Assembly: GCF_002078605.1 (NCBI RefSeq)
Contig: NZ_MSJR01000002.1
Location: forward strand, 310,001 to 374,000
Source of the DNA: Salegentibacter sediminis
GTDB lineage: Bacteria; Bacteroidota; Bacteroidia; Flavobacteriales; Flavobacteriaceae
Reading direction: 5' to 3'
Length of the DNA: 64,000 nucleotides
The translations under genes and the position numbers were made by a program. Numbering within the stretch: the stretch's first letter is position 1; every line of letters starts with the position of its first letter. The notes below the pieces were generated by a model. That model did no database searches and was not told the DNA's origin. It saw nothing but the letters and a program-made list of their open reading frames with translations. Shown here piece after piece: positions 1 to 6,811 of the stretch.

Positions 1-1
1 G

Positions 2-88
2 CGCGCCTGGTATAAGATCGATTATGGTCTGAAACAACGAAGAAAAAGAATTAAAAAAGAAAAACAATTACAGGAACAGGAAATATGA
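2..88 (+). CDS. 3' end of an unidentified gene (cut by window start)
   Basis: A frame is open from base 2 and stops at TGA 86-88. The last 28 residues are strongly basic (several Lys/Arg pairs) and end in a Gln/Glu-rich tail. The stop overlaps the cysC start as ATGA, which suggests translational coupling and an operon with cysCDN. The visible tail is too short to name a family. By analogy with other Bacteroidetes sulfate operons it could be a sulfate-activation, transport or membrane-linked partner, but that is only context. Confidence 0.5.
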   Translation, partial: RAWYKIDYGLKQRRKRIKKEKQLQEQEI

Positions 89-675
89 ATAATTTAGTCT
101 CCCATAAGTTTGAAATTAGTCGTCAGGTAAGAAATAAAAGAAACGGACATAAAAGTTTTGTGATCTGGTTTCTGGGCCTATCCGGATCGGGGAAATCTAC
201 GCTGGCAAATAAGGTGGAAGAGAAATTGTTTCAACAGGGCATTAACACTTATTCCCTTGATGGAGATAATATTCGCCAGGGGCTGAATAAGAACCTTGGA
301 TTTTCAAGAGAAGACAGACACGAGAATTTAAGAAGAATTGCTGAGGTAGCTAAATTATTTGTCGATAACGGGAATGTAGTAATTGCATCTTTTATTACGC
401 CCATGGAGTCAGATAGAAATTCAATAAAAGAAATAATAGGGGAGGATGAATTTGTAGAGGTCTTTGTCAATACTTCTGTGGAGGAGTGTGAAAGAAGGGA
501 TGTAAAAGGATTGTATAAGAAAGCCAGAAGCGGAGAAATCAAGAATTTTACCGGGATAGATGCTCCATTTGAAAAACCTGTAAAACCTGCGATAGAAATT
601 AAAACTGAAGAAGAAGCTCCTGAACACGCCGTTGAGCGAATTATGGAAGTTCTTCAGGATAAACTGAAATTATAA
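85..675 (+). CDS. cysC: Adenylylsulfate (APS) kinase
   Basis: Phosphorylates APS to PAPS, the universal sulfuryl donor, in the cytosol. The P-loop GLSGSGKST is at residues 31-39, DGDNIR at 59-64 and FSREDR at 73-78; a late conserved stretch contains FTGIDAPFEKP. At 196 aa it is a normal-length stand-alone kinase, not fused to CysN. The ATG at 85 overlaps the upstream stop (ATGA), and the TAA shares one base with the cysD start (TAATG), so the genes are tightly coupled. Because two PAPS-type sulfotransferases lie downstream (8290 and 11452), PAPS here probably serves polysaccharide sulfation as well as, or instead of, cysteine synthesis. Family assignment is firm; the role in sulfation is inference. 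Confidence 0.96.
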   Translation: MNNLVSHKFEISRQVRNKRNGHKSFVIWFLGLSGSGKSTLANKVEEKLFQQGINTYSLDGDNIRQGLNKNLGFSREDRHENLRRIAEVAKLFVDNGNVVIASFITPMESDRNSIKEIIGEDEFVEVFVNTSVEECERRDVKGLYKKARSGEIKNFTGIDAPFEKPVKPAIEIKTEEEAPEHAVERIMEVLQDKLKL

Positions 676-1580
676 TGAGTAAGTATTATTTAAATTATTT
701 AGACGAATTAGAGTCGGAAGCCATCTATATTTTAAGAGAGGTTTGGGCCCAGTTTGAAAACCCTGTGATCCTTTTTTCCGGCGGAAAAGATAGTATTTTG
801 GTAACCCACCTTGCAAAGAAAGCTTTTTACCCCAGTAAGATCCCTTTTGCCCTGATGCACGTAGATACCGGACATAACTTTCCGGAAACTATAGAGTTTA
901 GGGATGATCTAATTGATAAACTTGGTGTAAAGCTTATTGTCGGTTCTGTACAGGAATCAATAGATAAAGGCCGTGTTGCAGAAGAGAAAGGCAAAAATGC
1001 CACCAGAAACGCTTTGCAAATTACGACCTTGCTTGATGCTATTGAAACTAATAAAGTAGATTGTGCTATTGGCGGCGGAAGGAGAGATGAAGAAAAAGCG
1101 CGTGCGAAAGAACGCTTTTTTAGTCATAGGGATGATTTTGGACAATGGGATCCAAAAAATCAACGTCCTGAATTATGGAACCTTTTAAACGGAAAGCATT
1201 TTGAAGGGGAACACTTCAGGGCTTTTCCTATTAGTAACTGGACCGAGATGGATGTGTGGAATTACATAAAGCGTGAGAATATTAGTATTCCGTCTCTGTA
1301 TTTCGCACATGAAAGAGAAGTGGTCTTCAGAAGTAATTCCTGGATTCCGGTTTCAGAATATTTGAAGTTAGAGGAAGGAGAGAAAATAGAGAAAAAGAAA
1401 ATTAGGTTTAGGACGCTGGGAGATATTACGATCACCGGCGGGATAGAATCTGATGCTGATAATTTGGAAAAAATTGTTCAGGAAGTCTCTGCAATGCGTA
1501 AAACAGAAAGGGGAGATCGTTCTGATGATAAAAGGAGTGAAACAGCGATGGAGGATAGGAAAAAGCAGGGATATTTTTAA
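675..1580 (+). CDS. cysD: Sulfate adenylyltransferase subunit 2
   Basis: Small catalytic subunit of ATP sulfurylase, which makes APS from sulfate and ATP together with the GTPase CysN. The PP-loop SGGKDS is at residues 35-40, followed by HVDTGHNFPET, GGGRRDEEKARAKER and FPISNWTEMDVWNYI, all typical of CysD. The C-terminus ends with the conserved basic segment after GDITITGGI. Length 301 aa is standard. The start shares one base with the cysC stop. Normally cysN follows at once; here about 490 bp holding a four-helix-bundle gene and inverted repeats separate them. Confidence 0.96.
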   Translation: MSKYYLNYLDELESEAIYILREVWAQFENPVILFSGGKDSILVTHLAKKAFYPSKIPFALMHVDTGHNFPETIEFRDDLIDKLGVKLIVGSVQESIDKGRVAEEKGKNATRNALQITTLLDAIETNKVDCAIGGGRRDEEKARAKERFFSHRDDFGQWDPKNQRPELWNLLNGKHFEGEHFRAFPISNWTEMDVWNYIKRENISIPSLYFAHEREVVFRSNSWIPVSEYLKLEEGEKIEKKKIRFRTLGDITITGGIESDADNLEKIVQEVSAMRKTERGDRSDDKRSETAMEDRKKQGYF

Positions 1581-1585
1581 TATGG

Positions 1586-1603
1586 GGCTTTAGGCTTTAT
1601 GCC
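1586..1603. repeat. Left inverted repeat of four-helix-bundle insert
   Basis: An 18-base element starting 5 bases after the cysD stop, built of GGCTTTA and GGCTTTATGCC words. It matches the reverse complement of 2034-2051 at 16 of 18 positions by eye. A related word (ATAAGCTGTATGCC) follows directly to about base 1617. Confidence 0.65.
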
Positions 1604-1636
1604 ATAAGCTGTATGCCTTCGCAACTACCGTCAATA

Positions 1637-1990
1637 ATGAGAGATTTTAAGAAATATGATGTTTGGAAGTTAAGTCATGAATTGACTTTGCATGTATATA
1701 AAATAACTTCTTCTTTCCCTAATTCAGAGAGATATCAGTTAGTTTCTCAAATGCAGCGGGCTGCTTATTCAATACCTTCGAATTTCAGTGAAGGTTGTGG
1801 AAGGGGTTCAGACAAAGACTTTAACAGATTTGTACAAATTTTTCTAGGTTCAGCTCATGAATTAGAATACTTTTTCATATTGAGTAAAGACTTAAAACTT
1901 ATAGATGAAAATACATTTAGGATTTGTTTTGAGGAAGTAAATGAAATAAAGAAAAAATTGTTCAGATTGAGTCAGAAATTACATTGCTAA
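1637..1990 (+). CDS. Four-helix-bundle protein (23S rRNA IVS / Avd-like)
   Basis: Small helical protein of the S23/IVS family (TIGR02436 type). Family-like words are FKKYDVWKLSHELTLHVY near the N-terminus, AAYSIPSNFSEGCGRGS in the middle and FLGSAHELEYFFILSKDL further on. Members were found in intervening sequences of 23S rRNA genes, and relatives (Avd) assist diversity-generating retroelements; the function of stand-alone copies is unknown. The ATG at 1637 is preferred because homologues usually begin with M-x-DF-KY; an in-frame ATG at 1613 lies inside the left repeat region. The gene sits between cysD and cysN and is bracketed by inverted repeats, so it looks like an insertion rather than a working part of the sulfate operon. 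Confidence 0.85.
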   Translation: MRDFKKYDVWKLSHELTLHVYKITSSFPNSERYQLVSQMQRAAYSIPSNFSEGCGRGSDKDFNRFVQIFLGSAHELEYFFILSKDLKLIDENTFRICFEEVNEIKKKLFRLSQKLHC

Positions 1991-2033
1991 TTTATGATAT
2001 AAAAACTTTAATCGACAACTAAAATACATTTTT

Positions 2034-2069
2034 GGCCTAAAGCATAAAGCCTGAGGCCTAAAGCATAAA
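2034..2069. repeat. Right inverted repeat with internal 15-bp direct repeat
   Basis: GGCCTAAAGCATAAA occurs twice (2034-2048 and 2055-2069), spaced 21 bases apart. The first copy, extended to 2051, is the inverted partner of 1586-1603. It ends 4 bases before the cysN ATG, so insertion left the cysN start intact but would have replaced any native cysD-cysN spacing. Confidence 0.65.
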
Positions 2070-2073
2070 AAAC

Positions 2074-3330
2074 ATGGAGATAAATAACAACCAACTATTA
2101 CGATTCACCACAGCAGGCTCAGTAGACGACGGAAAAAGTACATTAATAGGCCGGCTTTTATTCGACTCGAAGTCTATATTTGAAGATCAACTGGATTCTG
2201 TGAGCAAGACCAGTGAAAAGAAGGGACACGACGGGGTGGACCTCGCACTTTTCACCGATGGACTAAAGGATGAAAGAGAGCAGGGGATTACCATTGATGT
2301 AGCCTACCGGTATTTTACCACGCCAAAGCGAAAATTTATAATTGCCGATACCCCGGGGCATATTCAGTATACGCGTAATATGGTGACCGGAGCTTCTACC
2401 GCTAATGCGGCGGTGATTCTTATCGATGCCCGTCACGGCGTGATCGAGCAAACCAAGAGACACTCTTTTATCGCCTCTTTGTTGAATATCCCCCACCTCA
2501 TTGTTTGCATTAACAAGATGGATTTGGTGGATTATTCTGAAGAAGTTTATAACAACATTATCGGGCAGTTTGAGGAATTCTCCTCGAAGCTATTGATGAA
2601 AGATGTTCGTTTTATCCCCATTAGCGCATTACTTGGAGATAATGTGGTAAATCGCTCCGAAAACATGAAGTGGTATCAGAACGGCACTTTACTTAGTACT
2701 TTGGAAAATCTCCATATAAGCAGTGATATCAATAAAATTGATGCTCGTTTCCCTGTACAGACTGTATTAAGACCACAAAGTGAGGAATTCAGAGATTATA
2801 GGGGTTATGCCGGAAGGATTGCCAGTGGGATTTACCGGGTTGGTGATGAAGTAGCTGTACTGCCTTCAGGATTTACCTCTAAGATAAAGTCGATCAATGC
2901 GGGAGAGGAGGAAGTTGAAGAAGCTTATGCCCCCATGTCTGTATCGATTACTTTAGAAGATGATATAGATGTAAGCCGGGGAGATATGATCGTTAAGAAG
3001 AACAACCAACCGGAGCAAGAACAGGAGTTTGATGTAATGCTTTGCTGGTTGAACAATGATGCTATAAAACCCCGTGCAAAATATACCATAATGCATACCT
3101 CAAATGAAGAAAGGGCGATGATAAAAGAGGTAGTATACAAAATGGATATCAATACCTTTGAACGTGATAGCGAAGATTCTAAACTGGAAATGAACGATAT
3201 CGCCAGGGTAAAAATAAGAACCACCAGGAGGTTAATGCTGGATTCTTACAGAGATAACAGAAATACCGGAAGTATTATTTTAATAGATGAAAACACTAAC
3301 GAAACCGTTGCGGCGGGAATGATTGTGTAA
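2074..3330 (+). CDS. cysN: Sulfate adenylyltransferase subunit 1 (GTPase)
   Basis: GTPase subunit that drives APS synthesis by CysD. The EF-Tu-like G domain shows GSVDDGKST at residues 15-23 (G1), the DEREQGITIDVAYRYF switch region, DTPGH (G3) and NKMD (G4). Beta-barrel domains follow, with FRDYRGYAGRIASG and the ending GSIILIDENTNETVAAGMIV. At 418 aa it is the short type without a fused APS kinase, consistent with the separate cysC. The start ATG follows a short A-rich stretch after the right inverted repeat. It is the last gene of the sulfate unit. Confidence 0.96.
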   Translation: MEINNNQLLRFTTAGSVDDGKSTLIGRLLFDSKSIFEDQLDSVSKTSEKKGHDGVDLALFTDGLKDEREQGITIDVAYRYFTTPKRKFIIADTPGHIQYTRNMVTGASTANAAVILIDARHGVIEQTKRHSFIASLLNIPHLIVCINKMDLVDYSEEVYNNIIGQFEEFSSKLLMKDVRFIPISALLGDNVVNRSENMKWYQNGTLLSTLENLHISSDINKIDARFPVQTVLRPQSEEFRDYRGYAGRIASGIYRVGDEVAVLPSGFTSKIKSINAGEEEVEEAYAPMSVSITLEDDIDVSRGDMIVKKNNQPEQEQEFDVMLCWLNNDAIKPRAKYTIMHTSNEERAMIKEVVYKMDINTFERDSEDSKLEMNDIARVKIRTTRRLMLDSYRDNRNTGSIILIDENTNETVAAGMIV

Positions 3331-3360
3331 ACGCGAATTGTCGCGAATTCTAGCGAATTG
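3331..3360. repeat. Three 10-base GCGAATT units
   Basis: Directly after the cysN stop: ACGCGAATTG, TCGCGAATTC and TAGCGAATTG, three units in exact 10-base period, followed by a weaker CACGGATTAA unit. A degenerate set in reverse orientation lies at 5903-5937, just past rfbB. Confidence 0.6.
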
Positions 3361-3431
3361 CACGGATTAAAGTGTTTACTGTTATACTCATATTTAAATA
3401 TTGTTGGGATTATATTAAGATTAATTTAGGG

Positions 3432-3460
3432 TTTAGAACTATAGAGAAAACCTACTTTTG
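3432..3460 (+). promoter_or_regulatory. Candidate Bacteroidetes promoter for the epimerase gene
   Basis: A perfect -7 box TACTTTTG (TAnnTTTG) is at 3453-3460, with TTTA 17 bases upstream as a 3-of-4 match to the -33 TTTG. The ATG at 3470 lies only about 10 bases downstream, so transcription from here would give an almost leaderless mRNA; this lowers confidence. Confidence 0.3.
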
Positions 3461-3469
3461 AAATCTAAA

Positions 3470-4504
3470 ATGGAGACTTCTTTGGAAAATAGAAAAATTC
3501 TAGTTACTGGTGCTGCAGGATTTATCGGATACCACTTATGCGAAAAATTAATTGCTGAAGGCTGGAAAGTTATTGGTTTGGATAATATCAATGATTATTA
3601 CGATCCTCAACTGAAATTTGATAGGTTGAAAGAGTTAGGAATTAAAGAACAGGATGCTAAAAAATATAATTCAGTTTGCCATAGTAATCTTAATAGTTTT
3701 CAATTTGTACGTTTAAACCTGGAAGACCGGGAGGAGTTGCCTAAAATTTTTGAAAATCACAAATTCGAAAAGGTGGTTAATTTAGCTGCTCAGGCTGGAG
3801 TTCGTTACAGTATTGAAAACCCTGAAGCTTATATCGACAGCAATATTATTGGTTTCGCCAATTTACTGGAGTGCTGTAGAAATTATGGAATTCAGCATTT
3901 GATTTATGCCAGTAGCTCGAGTGTTTATGGGCAAAATAAGAAGGTGCCGTTTTCTACTGAGGACGCTGTAGATCACCCAATCAGCCTATATGCTGCTACA
4001 AAGAAAAGCAATGAGTTAATGGCCTTTACTTATAGTCATTTATATGGTTTTAAAACAACCGGTTTAAGGTTTTTTACCGTATACGGGCCCTGGGGGCGAC
4101 CTGATATGGCTATGTTTTTATTTACGGATGCCATAATGAATGGGCGTCCGATTAAAATATTTAATGAAGGGAATCAGGAAAGGGACTTCACATATATAGA
4201 TGATATAGTTGATGGGGTATATAAAGTCATAAGTCAGGATAATAATCAAAGTTACTCTCTTTATAACATAGGAAACAGCAAGCCGGTAAATTTAATGCGG
4301 TTTATAGAAGAAATTGAAAAACAAACTAAAACACCGGCAAAAAAAGAATTTCTTCCTGCGCAACCGGGAGATGTTACTCGTACCTGGGCTGATGTGGAAG
4401 CCCTAAGGAGTAAATTTGGCTATGCTACTTCTGTTGATATTGAAAATGGGGTTAAACAATTTATAGACTGGTATAAAACATATTATTTAGAAGAGCATGG
4501 ATAA
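3470..4504 (+). CDS. UDP-glucuronate 4-epimerase-like SDR (CapI/LspL type)
   Basis: Extended short-chain dehydrogenase acting on nucleotide sugars. The Rossmann motif GAAGFIG is at residues 14-20. The diagnostic GLDNINDYYDPQLK stretch follows beta-2, and the catalytic YxxxK is Y174/K178. RFFTVYGPWGRPDMA is typical of CapI/LspL UDP-glucuronate epimerases, so UDP-galacturonate is the likely product, giving an acidic capsule sugar. The ATG at 3470 is preferred over a TTG 12 bases upstream. The last codons overlap an 8-base start of a vestigial rfbB (4497), which shows the ancestral arrangement was epimerase directly followed by rfbB. Substrate is inferred from family motifs. Confidence 0.85.
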   Translation: METSLENRKILVTGAAGFIGYHLCEKLIAEGWKVIGLDNINDYYDPQLKFDRLKELGIKEQDAKKYNSVCHSNLNSFQFVRLNLEDREELPKIFENHKFEKVVNLAAQAGVRYSIENPEAYIDSNIIGFANLLECCRNYGIQHLIYASSSSVYGQNKKVPFSTEDAVDHPISLYAATKKSNELMAFTYSHLYGFKTTGLRFFTVYGPWGRPDMAMFLFTDAIMNGRPIKIFNEGNQERDFTYIDDIVDGVYKVISQDNNQSYSLYNIGNSKPVNLMRFIEEIEKQTKTPAKKEFLPAQPGDVTRTWADVEALRSKFGYATSVDIENGVKQFIDWYKTYYLEEHG

Positions 4505-4547
4505 AAGATCTATTTTAATTACCGGTGGAGCCGGATTTAACCCGTGA
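4497..4547 (+). pseudogene. Vestigial 5' end of an rfbB allele
   Basis: An ATG inside the epimerase stop region opens MDKRSILITGGAGF, then leaves the rfbB sequence and stops at TGA 4545-4547. The intact rfbB at 4859 begins MENRRILITGGAGF. Twelve of 14 residues agree, but many codons differ at silent positions. It is therefore a remnant of a related allele rather than a fresh tandem copy. The homology ends just inside the region coding for the NAD-binding loop, where the GIY-YIG gene begins. Confidence 0.75.
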
Positions 4548-4548
4548 A

Positions 4549-4842
4549 ATGATGATAAATCAGTTAGGTAAATATTTTTATGTTTATATTCTTCAAAGCC
4601 TAAAGGACAAAAAGAAATATACAGGTTTAACTAGTGATTTATCATCAAGATTTGAGGCTCATCAAAAGGGAATGGTAACGTCTACTAAGTATCGTAGACC
4701 ACTAAAATTGATTTATTTTGAAGGTTGTATCTCAAGATCGGATGCGATAAAGAGAGAAAAGTATTTAAAAACACATTACGGAAAAATGTATTTGGGAAAT
4801 CGCCTCAAATCTTATTTCACAGGTCAGGATGAAAATAAATAA
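4549..4842 (+). CDS. Small GIY-YIG nuclease-domain protein
   Basis: About 97 aa forming a single GIY-YIG domain of the UvrC N-terminal / YhbQ type. YFYVYILQS supplies the first motif and KKYTGLTSDLSSRFEAHQKG the second, with the arginine in SSRF. TKYRRPLKLIYFE and SDAIKREKYLK, including the catalytic-type Glu, complete the fold. ATG 4549 or 4552 is preferred over a GTG at 4525 that lies inside rfbB-derived sequence. It is embedded between the rfbB stump and the intact rfbB, which suggests mobility. No DNA-binding extension is visible, so if it moves it does so by minimal machinery or passively. Family is secure; mobility is inference. Confidence 0.88.
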   Translation: MMINQLGKYFYVYILQSLKDKKKYTGLTSDLSSRFEAHQKGMVTSTKYRRPLKLIYFEGCISRSDAIKREKYLKTHYGKMYLGNRLKSYFTGQDENK

Positions 4843-4858
4843 TAATATAAAGGATAAA

Positions 4859-5914
4859 ATGGAAAACAGAAGAATCCTAATTACCGGAGGAGCCGGGTTT
4901 ATCGGTTCTCATGTTGTCCGACTTTTTGTGAATAAATACCCAGCTTATAATATCTATAACCTGGATGTACTTACCTATGCGGGAAACCTGGAGAATTTAC
5001 GGGATATTGAGGAAGCAGAAAATTATAAATTTTTAAAAGCCGATATAAATGATGCTGTAAAAATTGACAGCCTTTTTGAGGAATATAAATTTGATTCTGT
5101 TATTCATCTTGCCGCAGAATCCCATGTAGATCGTTCCATTACCGATCCACTTGCTTTTGTAAAAACCAATGTGATAGGGACTTTAAATTTAATGAATGCC
5201 GCCAGGAAATTCTGGAAGGATAATTTTAATGATAAATTGTTCTATCACATCAGTACCGATGAAGTTTACGGAAGCTTAGGAAAGGCGGGATTATTTACAG
5301 AAAACACTTCCTACGATCCAAATTCCCCGTATTCTGCCTCTAAAGCAAGTTCAGATCATTTCGTTCGGGCCTACGGAGAAACTTACAGTCTTCCCTATAT
5401 TATTTCTAATTGTTCTAATAATTACGGTCCCAACCAATTCCCCGAGAAGCTTATTCCTTTGTTTATTCATAATATCGTGAATAATAAACCCCTCCCTGTT
5501 TATGGAGATGGCAGGTATACCAGGGACTGGCTTTTCGTAAAAAACCATGCTGAAGCCATAGATCTTGCATTTCATAAAGGACAGCATAAGGAAACCTATA
5601 ATATTGGTGGTTTTAATGAATGGCAAAATATTGATCTTATCCATTTGCTATGCCAAATTATGGATAGAAAATTGAATCGAAAAGAAGGGGAATCTGCCAG
5701 GTTAATCACTTATGTAAAAGACAGGCCCGGGCATGATAAGCGTTATGCTATAGATGCTAGCAAGATTAATAAAGAGCTTGGGTGGAAGCCTTCCGTCACT
5801 TTTGAAGAAGGGCTTGAAAAAACCATTGATTGGTATCTGGAGAATAAAACCTGGTTGGATAATGTTACCAGTGGTAATTATAAAGACTATTATAAAAAAC
5901 AATATTCGCGTTAA
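4859..5914 (+). CDS. rfbB: dTDP-glucose 4,6-dehydratase
   Basis: Converts dTDP-glucose to dTDP-4-keto-6-deoxyglucose with bound NAD. GGAGFIGSH begins at residue 10, then HLAAESHVDRSI, STDEVYG, the catalytic YSASK (Y158/K162), CSNNYGPNQFPEKLIPL and RDWLFVKNH. About 351 aa is standard. ATG 4859 is chosen because it aligns with the vestigial copy at 4497; an in-frame ATG at 4829 overlaps the GIY-YIG gene. RfbA follows 30 bases later. No rfbC or rfbD is visible in the window, so the keto sugar probably goes to the VioA-like aminotransferase at 9177 rather than to rhamnose, unless those genes lie elsewhere. Confidence 0.95.
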   Translation: MENRRILITGGAGFIGSHVVRLFVNKYPAYNIYNLDVLTYAGNLENLRDIEEAENYKFLKADINDAVKIDSLFEEYKFDSVIHLAAESHVDRSITDPLAFVKTNVIGTLNLMNAARKFWKDNFNDKLFYHISTDEVYGSLGKAGLFTENTSYDPNSPYSASKASSDHFVRAYGETYSLPYIISNCSNNYGPNQFPEKLIPLFIHNIVNNKPLPVYGDGRYTRDWLFVKNHAEAIDLAFHKGQHKETYNIGGFNEWQNIDLIHLLCQIMDRKLNRKEGESARLITYVKDRPGHDKRYAIDASKINKELGWKPSVTFEEGLEKTIDWYLENKTWLDNVTSGNYKDYYKKQYSR

Positions 5915-5937
5915 TTCGCTTAAATCAGTGAAATTCG
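5903..5937. repeat. Reverse-orientation GCGAATT-type repeat
   Basis: Read on the minus strand, this stretch holds GCGAATT-like units in about 10-base steps, plus a CACTGATTTA unit that resembles CACGGATTAA at 3361. The last codons and TAA of rfbB are part of it. Together with 3331-3360 it brackets the epimerase / GIY-YIG / rfbB segment as degenerate inverted repeats. Confidence 0.45.
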
Positions 5938-5944
5938 AGAAGAC

Positions 5945-6811
5945 ATGAAGGGAATAATATTAGCAGGAGGAAGTGGAACAAGGTTATATCCAATTACCAT
6001 AGCAGTAAGTAAACAATTACTGCCGGTATATGATAAACCTATGATTTACTATCCGCTTTCCGTATTGATGCTGGCCGGAATTAAGGATATCTTGTTCATA
6101 ACCACTCCTCATGACCAGGAAGCCTTTAAAAAATTGTTAGGAGATGGTTCCCATTTAGGTTGCAATTTTGAGTATGAAGTACAGGAAGAACCAAATGGAT
6201 TGGCAGAAGCTTTTATAATTGGTGAAGAATTTATAGGAAATGAGAAAGTAGCCCTTGTTTTAGGAGATAATATTTTTTACGGAAATGGTTTGGGGAGTTT
6301 GCTAAGAAGCAAAATAAATATCGAGGGTGCAGCAATTTTCGCCTATCCGGTTAAAGATCCGAAGCGTTATGGAGTTGTAGAATTTGATGAAGATAAAAAG
6401 GCCATCAGTATAGAGGAAAAACCTACGAAACCAAAATCCAAATTCGCAGTGCCAGGCCTCTACTTTTATGATAATAGGGTGGTGGAATATGCAAAAAATG
6501 TAAAACCTTCTGCACGTGGTGAGAAAGAGATTACTGCCATTAACGATATGTACCTCCAAGCCGGTGAATTAGAAGTTGGTGTTATGACCAGAGGTATGAG
6601 TTGGTTTGATACGGGTACGGTAGAATCCCTGGATGACGCTACAGAGTTTATCAGAGTATTGCAAAACAGGCAAAGTACTATGATAGGTTGTATTGAAGAG
6701 GTTGCATATCAACGAAGGTTTATTTCTAAAAATGAGCTCAATGATTTATCTAATAGATATGGAAAATCTAAATACGGAGCTTATCTTACTGAGATTGCTA
6801 AATCAATTTAA
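5945..6811 (+). CDS. rfbA: Glucose-1-phosphate thymidylyltransferase
   Basis: Makes dTDP-glucose from glucose-1-phosphate and dTTP. The nucleotide-binding signature GGSGTRLYP is at residues 8-16, followed by [51 protein letters not shown] and the metal/sugar region [13 protein letters not shown]. Length 288 aa is standard. It feeds RfbB immediately upstream. The stop abuts the start of the flippase gene (zero spacing), so both are probably co-translated. Confidence 0.96.
   Translation: MKGIILAGGSGTRLYPITIAVSKQLLPVYDKPMIYYPLSVLMLAGIKDILFITTPHDQEAFKKLLGDGSHLGCNFEYEVQEEPNGLAEAFIIGEEFIGNEKVALVLGDNIFYGNGLGSLLRSKINIEGAAIFAYPVKDPKRYGVVEFDEDKKAISIEEKPTKPKSKFAVPGLYFYDNRVVEYAKNVKPSARGEKEITAINDMYLQAGELEVGVMTRGMSWFDTGTVESLDDATEFIRVLQNRQSTMIGCIEEVAYQRRFISKNELNDLSNRYGKSKYGAYLTEIAKSI

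Noticed and set aside
249-542. Long open frames opposite cysC, cysD and other genes
   Set aside because: They lack domain-like sequence and lie wholly antisense to well-supported genes.
1637-1990. Avd of a diversity-generating retroelement
   Set aside because: No reverse transcriptase and no template/variable repeat pair was noticed nearby; only the helical-bundle family is shared.
4525-4548. GTG start of the GIY-YIG frame inside the rfbB relic
   Set aside because: The codons before ATG 4549 are the rfbB relic read in another frame; family homology begins only around YFYVYIL.
3470-6811. Complete dTDP-rhamnose pathway
   Set aside because: Only rfbA and rfbB are present; no rfbC or rfbD frame was found anywhere in the window.
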